Source of the DNA: Planococcus circulans
GTDB lineage: Bacteria; Bacillota; Bacilli; Bacillales_A; Planococcaceae
DNA length: 64,000 nt
NCBI RefSeq assembly: GCF_020023385.1
Contig: NZ_JAIQCL010000003.1
Coordinates: 266,851-330,850, forward strand
Direction of reading: 5' to 3'
The notes under the pieces were generated by a model. The model searched no databases, was not told the DNA's origin, and was given only the letters and a program-made list of their open reading frames with translations. How positions within the stretch are numbered: the first letter of the stretch is position 1; each line of letters opens with the position of its first letter. The position numbers and the translations under genes are program-made. Below, piece by piece: positions 48,886 through 56,772 of the stretch.

Positions 48886-49851
48886 ATGAGAGTCGCAGGA
48901 AATATTCAAGTGGAAGTTGTTCAAATCATACAAGAAACAGAGTTCGTGAAACGATTCCGGTTCGCTCCTACTGATAATTTATTATTGCCGGCATTTGCGG
49001 GAGGAGCTCATATAAAAACATTTTTACAAAAAGAAGAAGGAGTTTTAGAGCGGGCCTATTCTCTTGTGAGTCCACCGCAGGAGCGGAACTTTTATGAAAT
49101 AGCAATCAGGAAAGATGATTATTCCACCGGTGGCTCTCTTTTTTGGCATGAAGAAGTTGAAGTCGGTACGGCGCTCGAAATCAGCTTTCCAAGAAATCAT
49201 TTTGCTTTAAGTTATCAAGCGAAGCACCACGTTTTTTATGCGGCAGGCATAGGGATCACCCCATTTTTGACAATGGCGCAAGACTTGGAGGAGTGGCAGA
49301 CTTTCGAACTTCATTATACTGCCCGTACAGCGGAGCAATGTGCATTCTATGAACAACTAAAAGAAGAATATGGGGACCGTTGCCATTTCCACTTTTCCCG
49401 AAGCGATAAACCGCAAAAGATGTCACCGGCTTCCATGCTGGATCACCGCATCGGCACCCATGTCTATTTCTGCGGACCGGTAAGCATGGTAAAAGAGTAC
49501 CGGGATGCAGCTGCGTCTTACGGATATCCGGCAAAAGCCATTCATTTTGAGCTATTCTCAAGCGGCCAAGATAATGGACCCCAAAATCCATTCATTGTTG
49601 ATCTGATCGATAGTGAGATAACGCTGCATGTAGGTGAGAATGAAACATTATTGGATGCGTTGTTAAAGGCAGGAATTGAAGCGCCGTATGCATGCAAGAT
49701 AGGTGGCTGCGGCAGCTGTGAATTGGAAGTCTCAGAAGGCGAAGTTCTTCACCGCGATATCTTTTTGACGGAAGACGACCGCCAAAGCCGAAATTCTATT
49801 TTGGCCTGCTGTTCACGCGCCAAAAATGAACGAATTGCTATCAAAATTTAA
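48886..49851 (+). CDS. PDR/VanB-type flavin and 2Fe-2S reductase
   Basis: A 321-residue phthalate-dioxygenase-reductase-like protein. The flavin domain has GGAHIKTFL and RAYSLVSPP (about 58, RxYS). The NAD domain has YAAGIGITPFLTMA (about 115) and YFCGPVSMVKEY. The C-terminal plant-type ferredoxin domain has CKIGGCGSCELEVSEGEV with the C-x4-C-x2-C ligands and the final Cys in ILACCSRAK. It transfers electrons from NAD(P)H to the heme demethylase. ATG 48886 follows GGGGAG, and an open frame further upstream overlaps the previous gene and is not used. Confidence 0.9.
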   Translation: MRVAGNIQVEVVQIIQETEFVKRFRFAPTDNLLLPAFAGGAHIKTFLQKEEGVLERAYSLVSPPQERNFYEIAIRKDDYSTGGSLFWHEEVEVGTALEISFPRNHFALSYQAKHHVFYAAGIGITPFLTMAQDLEEWQTFELHYTARTAEQCAFYEQLKEEYGDRCHFHFSRSDKPQKMSPASMLDHRIGTHVYFCGPVSMVKEYRDAAASYGYPAKAIHFELFSSGQDNGPQNPFIVDLIDSEITLHVGENETLLDALLKAGIEAPYACKIGGCGSCELEVSEGEVLHRDIFLTEDDRQSRNSILACCSRAKNERIAIKI

Positions 49852-49879
49852 TCGTAAAGAAAATAAGGGGGAAAACAAA

Positions 49880-51370
49880 ATGACAGTATTGACAAGCGTA
49901 TTGGAACTGAAAAACTATATTAATGGTGAATGGCGATTAGCGGGATCTGGAGAAACTTGTGCGATTATCAATCCTGCAAATCAGGAAGTGATTGCACATG
50001 CGCCGCGCTCGAGTAAGGAAGAAACAGAAGAGGCGATTCAGGCTGCGCGTGACTCATTTGAAAGTGGAATTTGGGCAGGCAAAACAACCCATGAGCGAGC
50101 GGCTATATTGAACGCGATTGCTGACAAGATCGATGAGCGTGCAGAAGAGTTAACGGTGTTGGAAACAATGGATAACGGCAAACGCAAAGAAGAAGCCGGG
50201 TTTGACATCGCTGATGCCGCGACATGCTTCCGTTATTACGCGGGTATGATTATGCATCCTGAAGGGGAAACTTATCAAGTGCCTGATAATGTGCAGGCAA
50301 TGGTGGTTAAAGAGCCAGTAGGGGTGGCAGGCTTGATCGTTCCGTGGAACTTCCCTCTTTTAATGAGTGTTTGGAAAATTGCACCTGCACTGGCAGCCGG
50401 CAACTCCATTGTCTATAAACCGGCAGAAGTGACGCCTGTCACAGCAATGAAGCTGTTTGAAATTATGGAAGAAGTCGGAGTTCCTAAAGGGGTTGCCAAT
50501 ATGGTCTTGGGCCGCGGTTCCATCATCGGTCAGACAATTGCAGAAAGTATGGATGTGGATGTGGTTTCATTCACTGGAAGTACAGAAGTTGGCCGTGAAA
50601 TTATGCGTGCGTCTGCAGGGAACCTCAAGAAGATTTCGCTCGAATTGGGCGGTAAATCTCCGAACATCGTCTTTGCAGATGCTGACTTTGAAACAGCTGT
50701 GGATTACGGGCTTTTTGGAATCTTCTTCGGGGCAGGACAAGTATGTTCATCCGGCAGCCGGATTTTAGTGGAAGAAAGCATTTACGATGAGTACGTTAAA
50801 CGCTATGTGGAACGGGCCAATAAAATCATAGTCGGTCCCGGATTGGAAGAGGGCATTGATGTAGGTGCGATTGTAAGTGAAGCGCAAATGAACAGCATTT
50901 TAAACTACATCGAAATAGGGAAAGCGGAAGGCGCGACATTGGCGGCTGGCGGCTATCGTTTAACCGAAAATGGTTTGGATAAAGGGTTTTTCATCAAACC
51001 CACGGTATTTACAGATGTTACAAACGACATGCGCATAGTTCGTGAAGAAATCTTTGGACCTGTGGTCACGATCCAGAAATTCCGGACAGAAGAAGAAGCG
51101 ATTCAATTGGCCAATGATACGGATTATGGTCTTGCAGGTGGCGTATTTTCCAATGACGGAGCAAAAGCTCTACGGGTTATTAAGAAAATCCGAGCGGGCA
51201 TCACTTGGATCAACGATTACCACCCAACTTATGTAGAAGCTCCTTGGGGTGGATATAAACAAAGTGGTATCGGAAGAAGTTTAGGGAAATACGGAATGGA
51301 AGATTTCCAAGAGACCAAACAAATCAACACCAGATTAAATGTAGAGCCGATTGGCTGGTTTCCGAGCTGA
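49880..51370 (+). CDS. Betaine-aldehyde-dehydrogenase-like aldehyde dehydrogenase
   Basis: A 496-residue NAD(P)-dependent aldehyde dehydrogenase. It has IVPWNFPLLMSVWKIAPAL (cofactor pocket, about 157-175), FTGSTEVGRE, the base Glu in LELGGKSPN and nucleophile Cys289 in GAGQVCSSGSR. The C-terminal INDYHPTYVEAPWGGYKQSG is close to that of glycine betaine aldehyde dehydrogenases (GbsA/BetB), which suggests an amino- or ammonio-aldehyde substrate. ATG 49880 has AAGGGGGA. As the last gene of the operon it could oxidise the aldehyde left after demethylation or amine removal. Formaldehyde is less likely given the active-site class. Confidence 0.9.
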   Translation: MTVLTSVLELKNYINGEWRLAGSGETCAIINPANQEVIAHAPRSSKEETEEAIQAARDSFESGIWAGKTTHERAAILNAIADKIDERAEELTVLETMDNGKRKEEAGFDIADAATCFRYYAGMIMHPEGETYQVPDNVQAMVVKEPVGVAGLIVPWNFPLLMSVWKIAPALAAGNSIVYKPAEVTPVTAMKLFEIMEEVGVPKGVANMVLGRGSIIGQTIAESMDVDVVSFTGSTEVGREIMRASAGNLKKISLELGGKSPNIVFADADFETAVDYGLFGIFFGAGQVCSSGSRILVEESIYDEYVKRYVERANKIIVGPGLEEGIDVGAIVSEAQMNSILNYIEIGKAEGATLAAGGYRLTENGLDKGFFIKPTVFTDVTNDMRIVREEIFGPVVTIQKFRTEEEAIQLANDTDYGLAGGVFSNDGAKALRVIKKIRAGITWINDYHPTYVEAPWGGYKQSGIGRSLGKYGMEDFQETKQINTRLNVEPIGWFPS

Positions 51371-51446
51371 ACAGTAACATCAATTTGTTCGGCACAAAAA
51401 TCCTACGGAAACTTAGAAAGTATTCATAGGAGATGATTATAAGCAA

Positions 51447-51486
51447 AAAGATGGCTGCTGGTATTCAACCAGCAGCCATCTTTTTT
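51447..51486. terminator. Bidirectional intrinsic terminator
   Basis: Perfect 16-bp stem AAAGATGGCTGCTGGT (51447-51462) with 51468-51483, followed by T residues. It ends the N-demethylase operon and the converging HAD gene. Confidence 0.92.
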
Positions 51487-51489
51487 GTT

Positions 51490-52161
51490 TTAACGCTCTA
51501 CTTTCAATGCAGTTACATAGTCAATAAGCTCAGTCAAAGGCATATCCGCCATCGAATCCAACCGGTGCTCGACTTGGCAGAACTCCATCGTACTGGTGAT
51601 TGTGTTCGGTACGATGACACAACCCATGCCAGCGCTTTTCGCTGCGGTTGCACCATGTGCGGAATCCTCAAAAACCAGGCAGTTTTCCGGATGCAGATCG
51701 AGGCACTCGGCCGCCTGAATATACAAAGCAGGATCTGGTTTCACTTTTTCCACATGATCCGAAGTGCGGATGCACTGAAAATAATCGAACAGCTCGAGAT
51801 TCTTCAGATGGCCGGAGACCCAACGATAGCTGGAGCTGGATGCCAAACCGATTTTCAGGTCCAACTCCTGCGCCATCTTGAGGTAATCCTCTACTCCGTC
51901 CCGGGCTTTCTCCTGGGCCAGAGTTGAGAGGAACTTTTCTTCATACTGTCGCTCAAGGAGCGCATGTTCCACTTGTTTGCCGATCTGCTGCTCCATGTAA
52001 TGGAACGGCGAGAAGCCGCTGTCTGTGCCGACTTCATTTTGCCACAGCGCAAGCGGAAGTTCACTTCCGTATTCGCTGAACATTTCCTGAAGAATGCGAT
52101 ACTGATGCGTTTCCGTATCAAAAATCAAGCCGTCAAAATCGAATATGATTCCTTTGATCAT
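51490..52161 (-). CDS. HAD-family phosphatase/phosphoglucomutase-like protein
   Basis: A 223-residue HAD hydrolase of the beta-phosphoglucomutase-like subgroup. Motif I is IIFDFDGLIFDTE (nucleophile Asp9), motif II SSSYRW (about 113), and motif III/IV VKPDPALYIQAA with FEDSAHGATAAKSAGMGCV. The helical cap (about 17-85) is the C1 type. ATG 52161 is taken as the start, preceded by AAAGGAAG. An open frame reaches 20 codons further without a ribosome site. It resembles the Bacillus YhcW group of unknown substrate, either a sugar phosphatase or a mutase. Confidence 0.85.
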   Translation of the reverse strand: MIKGIIFDFDGLIFDTETHQYRILQEMFSEYGSELPLALWQNEVGTDSGFSPFHYMEQQIGKQVEHALLERQYEEKFLSTLAQEKARDGVEDYLKMAQELDLKIGLASSSSYRWVSGHLKNLELFDYFQCIRTSDHVEKVKPDPALYIQAAECLDLHPENCLVFEDSAHGATAAKSAGMGCVIVPNTITSTMEFCQVEHRLDSMADMPLTELIDYVTALKVER

Positions 52162-52253
52162 AAGGCACTTCCTTTGCTGATGAATTGGATAAGTTGAACT
52201 ATAGAGTTTAATCTTACACACTGTTTCGGATATATTTTCTTAAATCAATCGCT

Positions 52254-53192
52254 TCACACCAGCAGTTTCGTCACTTCGCGTGAAATTGAATGCGTATTGA
52301 TGGCTGATTCCAGCTGTCCATTTTTCACGCATTCGATGAACTCCGCCAACTCGTAATACATCGTATCGAATTCATGCGCTACAGATAGATCTTCAGTTTC
52401 ACCATCTCTGTATTTAACGGTGATGCGTTTTGGATCGCTGATCCGGTCGATTTCGATGAGGCCGTTCTCGCCTTGAATTTCACTCGGCATAAAGGAATCC
52501 GAAATCTTCGAATACATGATGACCGCTTCCATGCCTTCGTAAATCAGGATCATGCTGCCTTGTCCGTCAGCGCCTGTCGATAGCAGATAGTCGTTCTTAA
52601 GGGATGACTTGGGTGCACCTGCCAAATGGATGACGGGTGCAACGCCGTATACACCCAGGTCCATTTTGGCGCCATTGCCGAGTTCCGGCTTAAATGCATT
52701 TTCGATGATGCCACTCTTGTAATTGTCGTAGCGTGAAGAATATTGGTTGTAATGGAAGACGAAACGGCGGATCGGCCCGATCTTGTCCAAATTCTCCTTC
52801 AAATTCAGGAAGGAAGGTGTCACCGTGGATTTCATCGCTTCCATAAAAGTGGTCCTGTGCGTATGTGAAGCTGCGATGATGCTGTCCATTTCCTCGACGG
52901 ATGTCACGGCGGGCTTTTCACAGAGGACGTGGATGCCGTGCTCCATAGCCAGTATGCTTTGCTCGGCATGGAAGGCATTGGGGGATGCGATATATACCGC
53001 ATCGATTTCCCCGCTGCTGAACATGGCTTTCATATCCGTATAAACATTTTCGGCTTCGTGCTTTTCTGCAAATGCATGGCCGGTTTCCATCTTACGGGAA
53101 TAGATGGCTCCGATGATGAACTCAGGATGTTGCTTTGCTGCTTTAATAAACCGGTCAGTGATCCAATTTGTTCCGATGATGCCAAATCTCAT
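52254..53192 (-). CDS. Gfo/Idh/MocA-family oxidoreductase (4)
   Basis: A 312-residue NAD(P)-dependent dehydrogenase. It has FGIIGTNWITDRFIKAAK (about 3-20), IASPNAFHAEQSILAMEHGIHVLCEKPAVT with the catalytic lysine (about 94), and GAKMDLGVYGVAPVIHLAG (about 174-192) carrying the Asp/Tyr pair typical of dimeric dihydrodiol dehydrogenase- or glucose-fructose oxidoreductase-like enzymes. The start has AGGAGGAA. It precedes, on the opposite strand, the beta-glucoside PTS operon. The divergent region carries the operon's cre box, so it may share carbon control. Confidence 0.87.
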   Translation of the reverse strand: MRFGIIGTNWITDRFIKAAKQHPEFIIGAIYSRKMETGHAFAEKHEAENVYTDMKAMFSSGEIDAVYIASPNAFHAEQSILAMEHGIHVLCEKPAVTSVEEMDSIIAASHTHRTTFMEAMKSTVTPSFLNLKENLDKIGPIRRFVFHYNQYSSRYDNYKSGIIENAFKPELGNGAKMDLGVYGVAPVIHLAGAPKSSLKNDYLLSTGADGQGSMILIYEGMEAVIMYSKISDSFMPSEIQGENGLIEIDRISDPKRITVKYRDGETEDLSVAHEFDTMYYELAEFIECVKNGQLESAINTHSISREVTKLLV

Positions 53193-53303
53193 TGCGATTC
53201 CTCCTAGTGTAGCTGATGTGCTTATCTTCTATTCTAACGCAGATTTACAAAAAAGGAGGGGTTACTCTTTTCCTCTATGAAGCGGAAAATTAATAGGTAG
53301 AGT

Positions 53304-53317
53304 TGTAAGCGTTTTCA
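53304..53317. promoter_or_regulatory. Perfect CcpA cre box of the beta-glucoside operon
   Basis: TGTAAGCGTTTTCA matches the cre consensus TGWAAGCGYTWWCA at all 14 positions. It lies 59-72 bases before the EIIB start. Confidence 0.88.
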
Positions 53318-53375
53318 AATTAAACTGAGGGTGTAGTCGAATATTTCAGAAAACTAGATCGGGAGGGGTAAAAAG

Positions 53376-53687
53376 ATGAAGAACATATTATTAGCCTGTT
53401 CAGCGGGGATGTCCACCAGCCTATTGGTCACCAAAATGGAAGAAGCGGCGAAGAGCAGAGGGGTTGATGTAACCATCTGGGCGGTCTCACAGGACAAGGC
53501 ACCTAAAGACATGGAAAAGGCGGATGTCCTGCTGATTGGTCCACAAATGAGGTTTATGAAGAAGAAATTCGCGAAAGTGGCGGAAGAAGTCGGCATTCCG
53601 CTGGAAGTCATCGATTCGATGGCTTATGGCAGGCTCGACGGCGAAGCGGTATTGAACAGAGCGATGGAATTGATCGAAACCCATTAA
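53376..53687 (+). CDS. licB: PTS lactose/cellobiose-family EIIB
   Basis: A 103-residue cytoplasmic EIIB. The phosphorylated cysteine is Cys8 in LLACSAGMSTSLLV, followed by VDVTIWAVSQDKAP and DVLLIGPQMRFMKKKFA. It passes phosphate from EIIA to the incoming beta-glucoside at EIIC. GGGAGGGG precedes the start. It is the first gene of an operon with the same core order as Bacillus licBCAH. Confidence 0.92.
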   Translation: MKNILLACSAGMSTSLLVTKMEEAAKSRGVDVTIWAVSQDKAPKDMEKADVLLIGPQMRFMKKKFAKVAEEVGIPLEVIDSMAYGRLDGEAVLNRAMELIETH

Positions 53688-53706
53688 CAGGAGCGGAGGA
53701 AAGAAA

Positions 53707-54993
53707 ATGGAGAACAATAAGTTTATGTCGTTTTTGGAAAGTTTTTTACTGCCGCTTGCGGATGCACTGAATAACAATCGGTACTTGACTGCCTTGCGGG
53801 ACGGCTTCATGGTCGCCTTGCCACTGATTATTTTCGGTTCCATCTTCGTGGTCATCGCCAATTTCCCATTCCTTGACCGGGTCATCAGTCCGGAAGCTTT
53901 TGCGGCTTATCAAAACGCGTTAGGGCCAGCGTCGGCTGCGACGCTCAGTATCATGGGGCTGTTTGTCATCATCGGCATCGGCTATAAGCTGACTGCCCAT
54001 TATGGACAGGACGCCATTTATGGCGGAGTTGTCGCTTTGGCGGCTTTCCTGATTTTGACGCCGCAGGTTTTGGAAGATGTACCAGGCGTGATTCCAACTT
54101 CAGCTCTTGGGGCACAAGGGATGTTCCTTGGAATTTTCACTGCATTTCTTTCTGCGGAACTTAATCGCTTTTTCATCGAGCGTGGCTGGACCATCAAGAT
54201 GCCGGCGGGTGTGCCGGCAGCCGTATCGAAATCGTTCAGTGCGTTGATCCCGATCACTTTAACACTGTCCGTCTTTTTGCTCATCCGCGTGTTGTTCAGC
54301 TTTACGACATTTGAAACCATGCAAAACTTCATTTTCACGATTATCCAACAGCCGTTGACGATTCTCGGAAGCGGTTTGCCGGCAACGATCATCATCGTCC
54401 TGCTGACGCAGGTCTTCTGGTTCTTCGGCTTGCATGGGCAAATCATCATCAACTCAGTATTCGATCCGATCTGGTTTACTCTTAATGACCAGAACCTGGT
54501 GGCTTTCCAAGCTGGAGAAGCCCTTCCGAACATTGTGACCAAGCAATTCATCGATTCATTCCTTGTTGGAATGGGGGGGACGGGAATGACGCTTGCGGTC
54601 ATTGTGTTGATTTTTGCCATCGGTAAAAGCAGACAGCTCAAGGAATTAGGAAAGCTGGGGGCTCCGGCTGGCGTTTTCAATGTCAACGAACCGATCATCT
54701 TCGGTTTGCCGATCATCATGAATCCGTTGATCATCATCCCGTGGATGCTGGCACCGGTTGCAGTAACAGTCATCACGTATTACTCGATGGCCGCAGGGTT
54801 AGTGCCAAGACCGGCAGGAATTATCGTGCCATGGACGACACCTCCTATCCTCAATGGCTTCCTGGCAACAGGAAATGCGTGGCAGGGCGGTGTGCTTCAG
54901 GCAGTTAACATGCTGGTCGTCATGGTGATCTGGTGGCCGTTCCTGCGGATTCTGGACAAAAATTATTATGATACTGAACGGGAAGAAGCTTGA
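53707..54993 (+). CDS. licC: PTS cellobiose/lichenan-family EIIC
   Basis: A 428-residue membrane permease with about ten predicted helices. Typical segments are LRDGFMVALPLIIFGSIFVVIANFP (about 31-55), QVFWFFGLHGQIIINSVFDPIW (about 236-257, with the family Gly-His) and NVNEPIIFGLPIIMNPLIIIPW (about 320-341, NEP motif used in substrate binding). It takes up cellobiose or related oligo-beta-glucosides and phosphorylates them on entry. Overlaps nothing and follows EIIB by 19 bases with GGAGCGGAGG. Confidence 0.92.
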   Translation: MENNKFMSFLESFLLPLADALNNNRYLTALRDGFMVALPLIIFGSIFVVIANFPFLDRVISPEAFAAYQNALGPASAATLSIMGLFVIIGIGYKLTAHYGQDAIYGGVVALAAFLILTPQVLEDVPGVIPTSALGAQGMFLGIFTAFLSAELNRFFIERGWTIKMPAGVPAAVSKSFSALIPITLTLSVFLLIRVLFSFTTFETMQNFIFTIIQQPLTILGSGLPATIIIVLLTQVFWFFGLHGQIIINSVFDPIWFTLNDQNLVAFQAGEALPNIVTKQFIDSFLVGMGGTGMTLAVIVLIFAIGKSRQLKELGKLGAPAGVFNVNEPIIFGLPIIMNPLIIIPWMLAPVAVTVITYYSMAAGLVPRPAGIIVPWTTPPILNGFLATGNAWQGGVLQAVNMLVVMVIWWPFLRILDKNYYDTEREEA

Positions 54994-55030
54994 TCATTTT
55001 CCTGAAAACTACTAGTAGAGGTGACCGCAA

Positions 55031-55342
55031 ATGCAGATGGACACAATCACAGAAATTGCTTTTCAAATAATCCTGAATGCTGGCAATGGAAAATCCAGTG
55101 CCATGGAAGCGATACAAGCTGCAAAAGCCAATGATTTCGAGGAAGCGGATAGGCTTTTGACCGTGGCGGGGGAGGAAATGGGGAAAGCCCATGCTTACCA
55201 GACGCAATTATTGCAGAAAGAAGCCAGCGGAGAAGAAAATACCATTACGGTAATGCTGATCCATTCACAAGATCATTTGATGACTTCAATGACAGTCAGA
55301 GACTTGGCTGTCGAAATCGTTGAGATCTATCGCAATAAATAG
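55031..55342 (+). CDS. licA: PTS lactose/cellobiose-family EIIA
   Basis: A 103-residue three-helix EIIA. It has IILNAGNGKSSAMEAIQAAK (about 13-32), the phosphorylation site His78 in VMLIHSQDHLMTS, and the C-terminal helix DLAVEIVEIYR. It receives phosphate from HPr and gives it to EIIB. AGAGGTG precedes ATG 55031, and an in-frame ATG at 55037 is a less likely start. Confidence 0.92.
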   Translation: MQMDTITEIAFQIILNAGNGKSSAMEAIQAAKANDFEEADRLLTVAGEEMGKAHAYQTQLLQKEASGEENTITVMLIHSQDHLMTSMTVRDLAVEIVEIYRNK

Positions 55343-55362
55343 AACCAAATGGAGGTTGTTGA

Positions 55363-56754
55363 ATGGCTGTACAGTATAAGTTTCCAGAAGGATTTTGGTG
55401 GGGAAGCGCGACATCTGCGACGCAGATAGAAGGCGCATCAGAAGAAGGCGGAAAAGGCCCGAATATCTGGGACCACTGGCATCGAAACGAGCCCAATCGT
55501 TTTTTTGAAGAAGTGGGTCCCGAATCCACCTCTGATTTTTATCATCTATATAAAGAAGACATCGGGTTGATGAAAGAGATTGGCCATAATACGTTCCGGC
55601 TGTCCATTTCCTGGTCCCGGCTGATTCCGGGAGGACGCGGGCAAGTCAATCCGGAAGCGGTGACTTTCTACAACAATGTCATCGATGAATTGAGGGCGCA
55701 GGACATCGAACCTTTCATCACGCTTTACCATTTTGACATGCCACTTGAACTGCAGCAGGAAGGCGGCTGGGAGAACCGGTCGGTCGTGGAGGCGTATGCA
55801 GCGTTTGCTGAACAATGCTTCCGGTTATTCGGTGGCCGGGTGAAAAAATGGTTTACGTTCAATGAGCCGATTGTGCCGGTCGAAGGTGGGTACCTTTACG
55901 ATTTCCACTATCCGAACGTAGTGGATGCGAGACGTGCTGTGCAAGTGGCTTATCATACGATGATAGCCCATGCAAAAGCGGTCAGGACATTTCGGACAGC
56001 TGGAATTACAGAGGGGCAGATCGGCATTATTTTGAACCTGACGCCTTCCTATCCGAGAAGCCAGCATCCAGCCGACTTGAAAGCTTCCAATGCCGCTGAT
56101 CTGTTTTTTAACCGCAGCTTCCTGGATCCGGCGGTGTTAGGAAAGTATCCAGAGGAATTGGTGGAACTGCTGAGTGGGCATGGGCAGCTGCCGCATACCG
56201 AAAAAGGCGATCAGGCTTTATTGGAAGCGGGAATCGTCGATATTCTGGGCGTCAATTACTATCAGCCGAGGCGGGTGAAGGCGAAAGAGCATCTGCCGAA
56301 TCCACATGGGCCGTTCATGCCGGACTGGTATTTTGATAACTATGAAATGCCGGGCAGAAAGATGAATCCTTACCGCGGCTGGGAAATCTATGAAAAAGGG
56401 ATCTATGACATTATGGTCAATCTACGGGACAACTACGGCAACATCCAATCGTATATCGCTGAAAATGGCATGGGTGTCCAGGACGAATCCCGGTTCATGG
56501 AACACGGGGAGATACAGGACGATTACCGGATTGAATTTATCAGCGGACACTTAAAGTGGCTGCATAAAGCCATTGAAGAAGGCTGCAATGTCAAAGGCTA
56601 TCATTTATGGTCGTTCATGGACAATTGGTCGTGGATGAACGCCTATAAAAATCGCTACGGCTTCTTTTCCGTCGATACCGAAACAAAGAAAAGGACACCG
56701 AAAAAAAGCGCCCACTGGATCAAAAAGGTTTCTGAACAGAACGGCTTTAACTAG
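55363..56754 (+). CDS. GH1 6-phospho-beta-glucosidase
   Basis: A 463-residue glycoside hydrolase family 1 enzyme. It has the N-terminal signature FWWGSATSATQIEGA, acid/base Glu168 in TFNEPIVP and nucleophile Glu367 in YIAENGMGV. The phosphate-binding region near the C-terminus (FFSVDTETKKRTPKKSAHWIKKV, with Ser/Lys/Tyr around NRYGFFSVD) matches 6-phospho-glycosidases rather than plain glucosidases. It cleaves phosphorylated beta-glucosides delivered by the PTS. It adds a second hydrolase to a lic-type operon that normally has only the GH4 enzyme. TGGAGG precedes the start. Confidence 0.92.
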   Translation: MAVQYKFPEGFWWGSATSATQIEGASEEGGKGPNIWDHWHRNEPNRFFEEVGPESTSDFYHLYKEDIGLMKEIGHNTFRLSISWSRLIPGGRGQVNPEAVTFYNNVIDELRAQDIEPFITLYHFDMPLELQQEGGWENRSVVEAYAAFAEQCFRLFGGRVKKWFTFNEPIVPVEGGYLYDFHYPNVVDARRAVQVAYHTMIAHAKAVRTFRTAGITEGQIGIILNLTPSYPRSQHPADLKASNAADLFFNRSFLDPAVLGKYPEELVELLSGHGQLPHTEKGDQALLEAGIVDILGVNYYQPRRVKAKEHLPNPHGPFMPDWYFDNYEMPGRKMNPYRGWEIYEKGIYDIMVNLRDNYGNIQSYIAENGMGVQDESRFMEHGEIQDDYRIEFISGHLKWLHKAIEEGCNVKGYHLWSFMDNWSWMNAYKNRYGFFSVDTETKKRTPKKSAHWIKKVSEQNGFN

Positions 56755-56772
56755 TTTGGGAGGAGTGAATAC

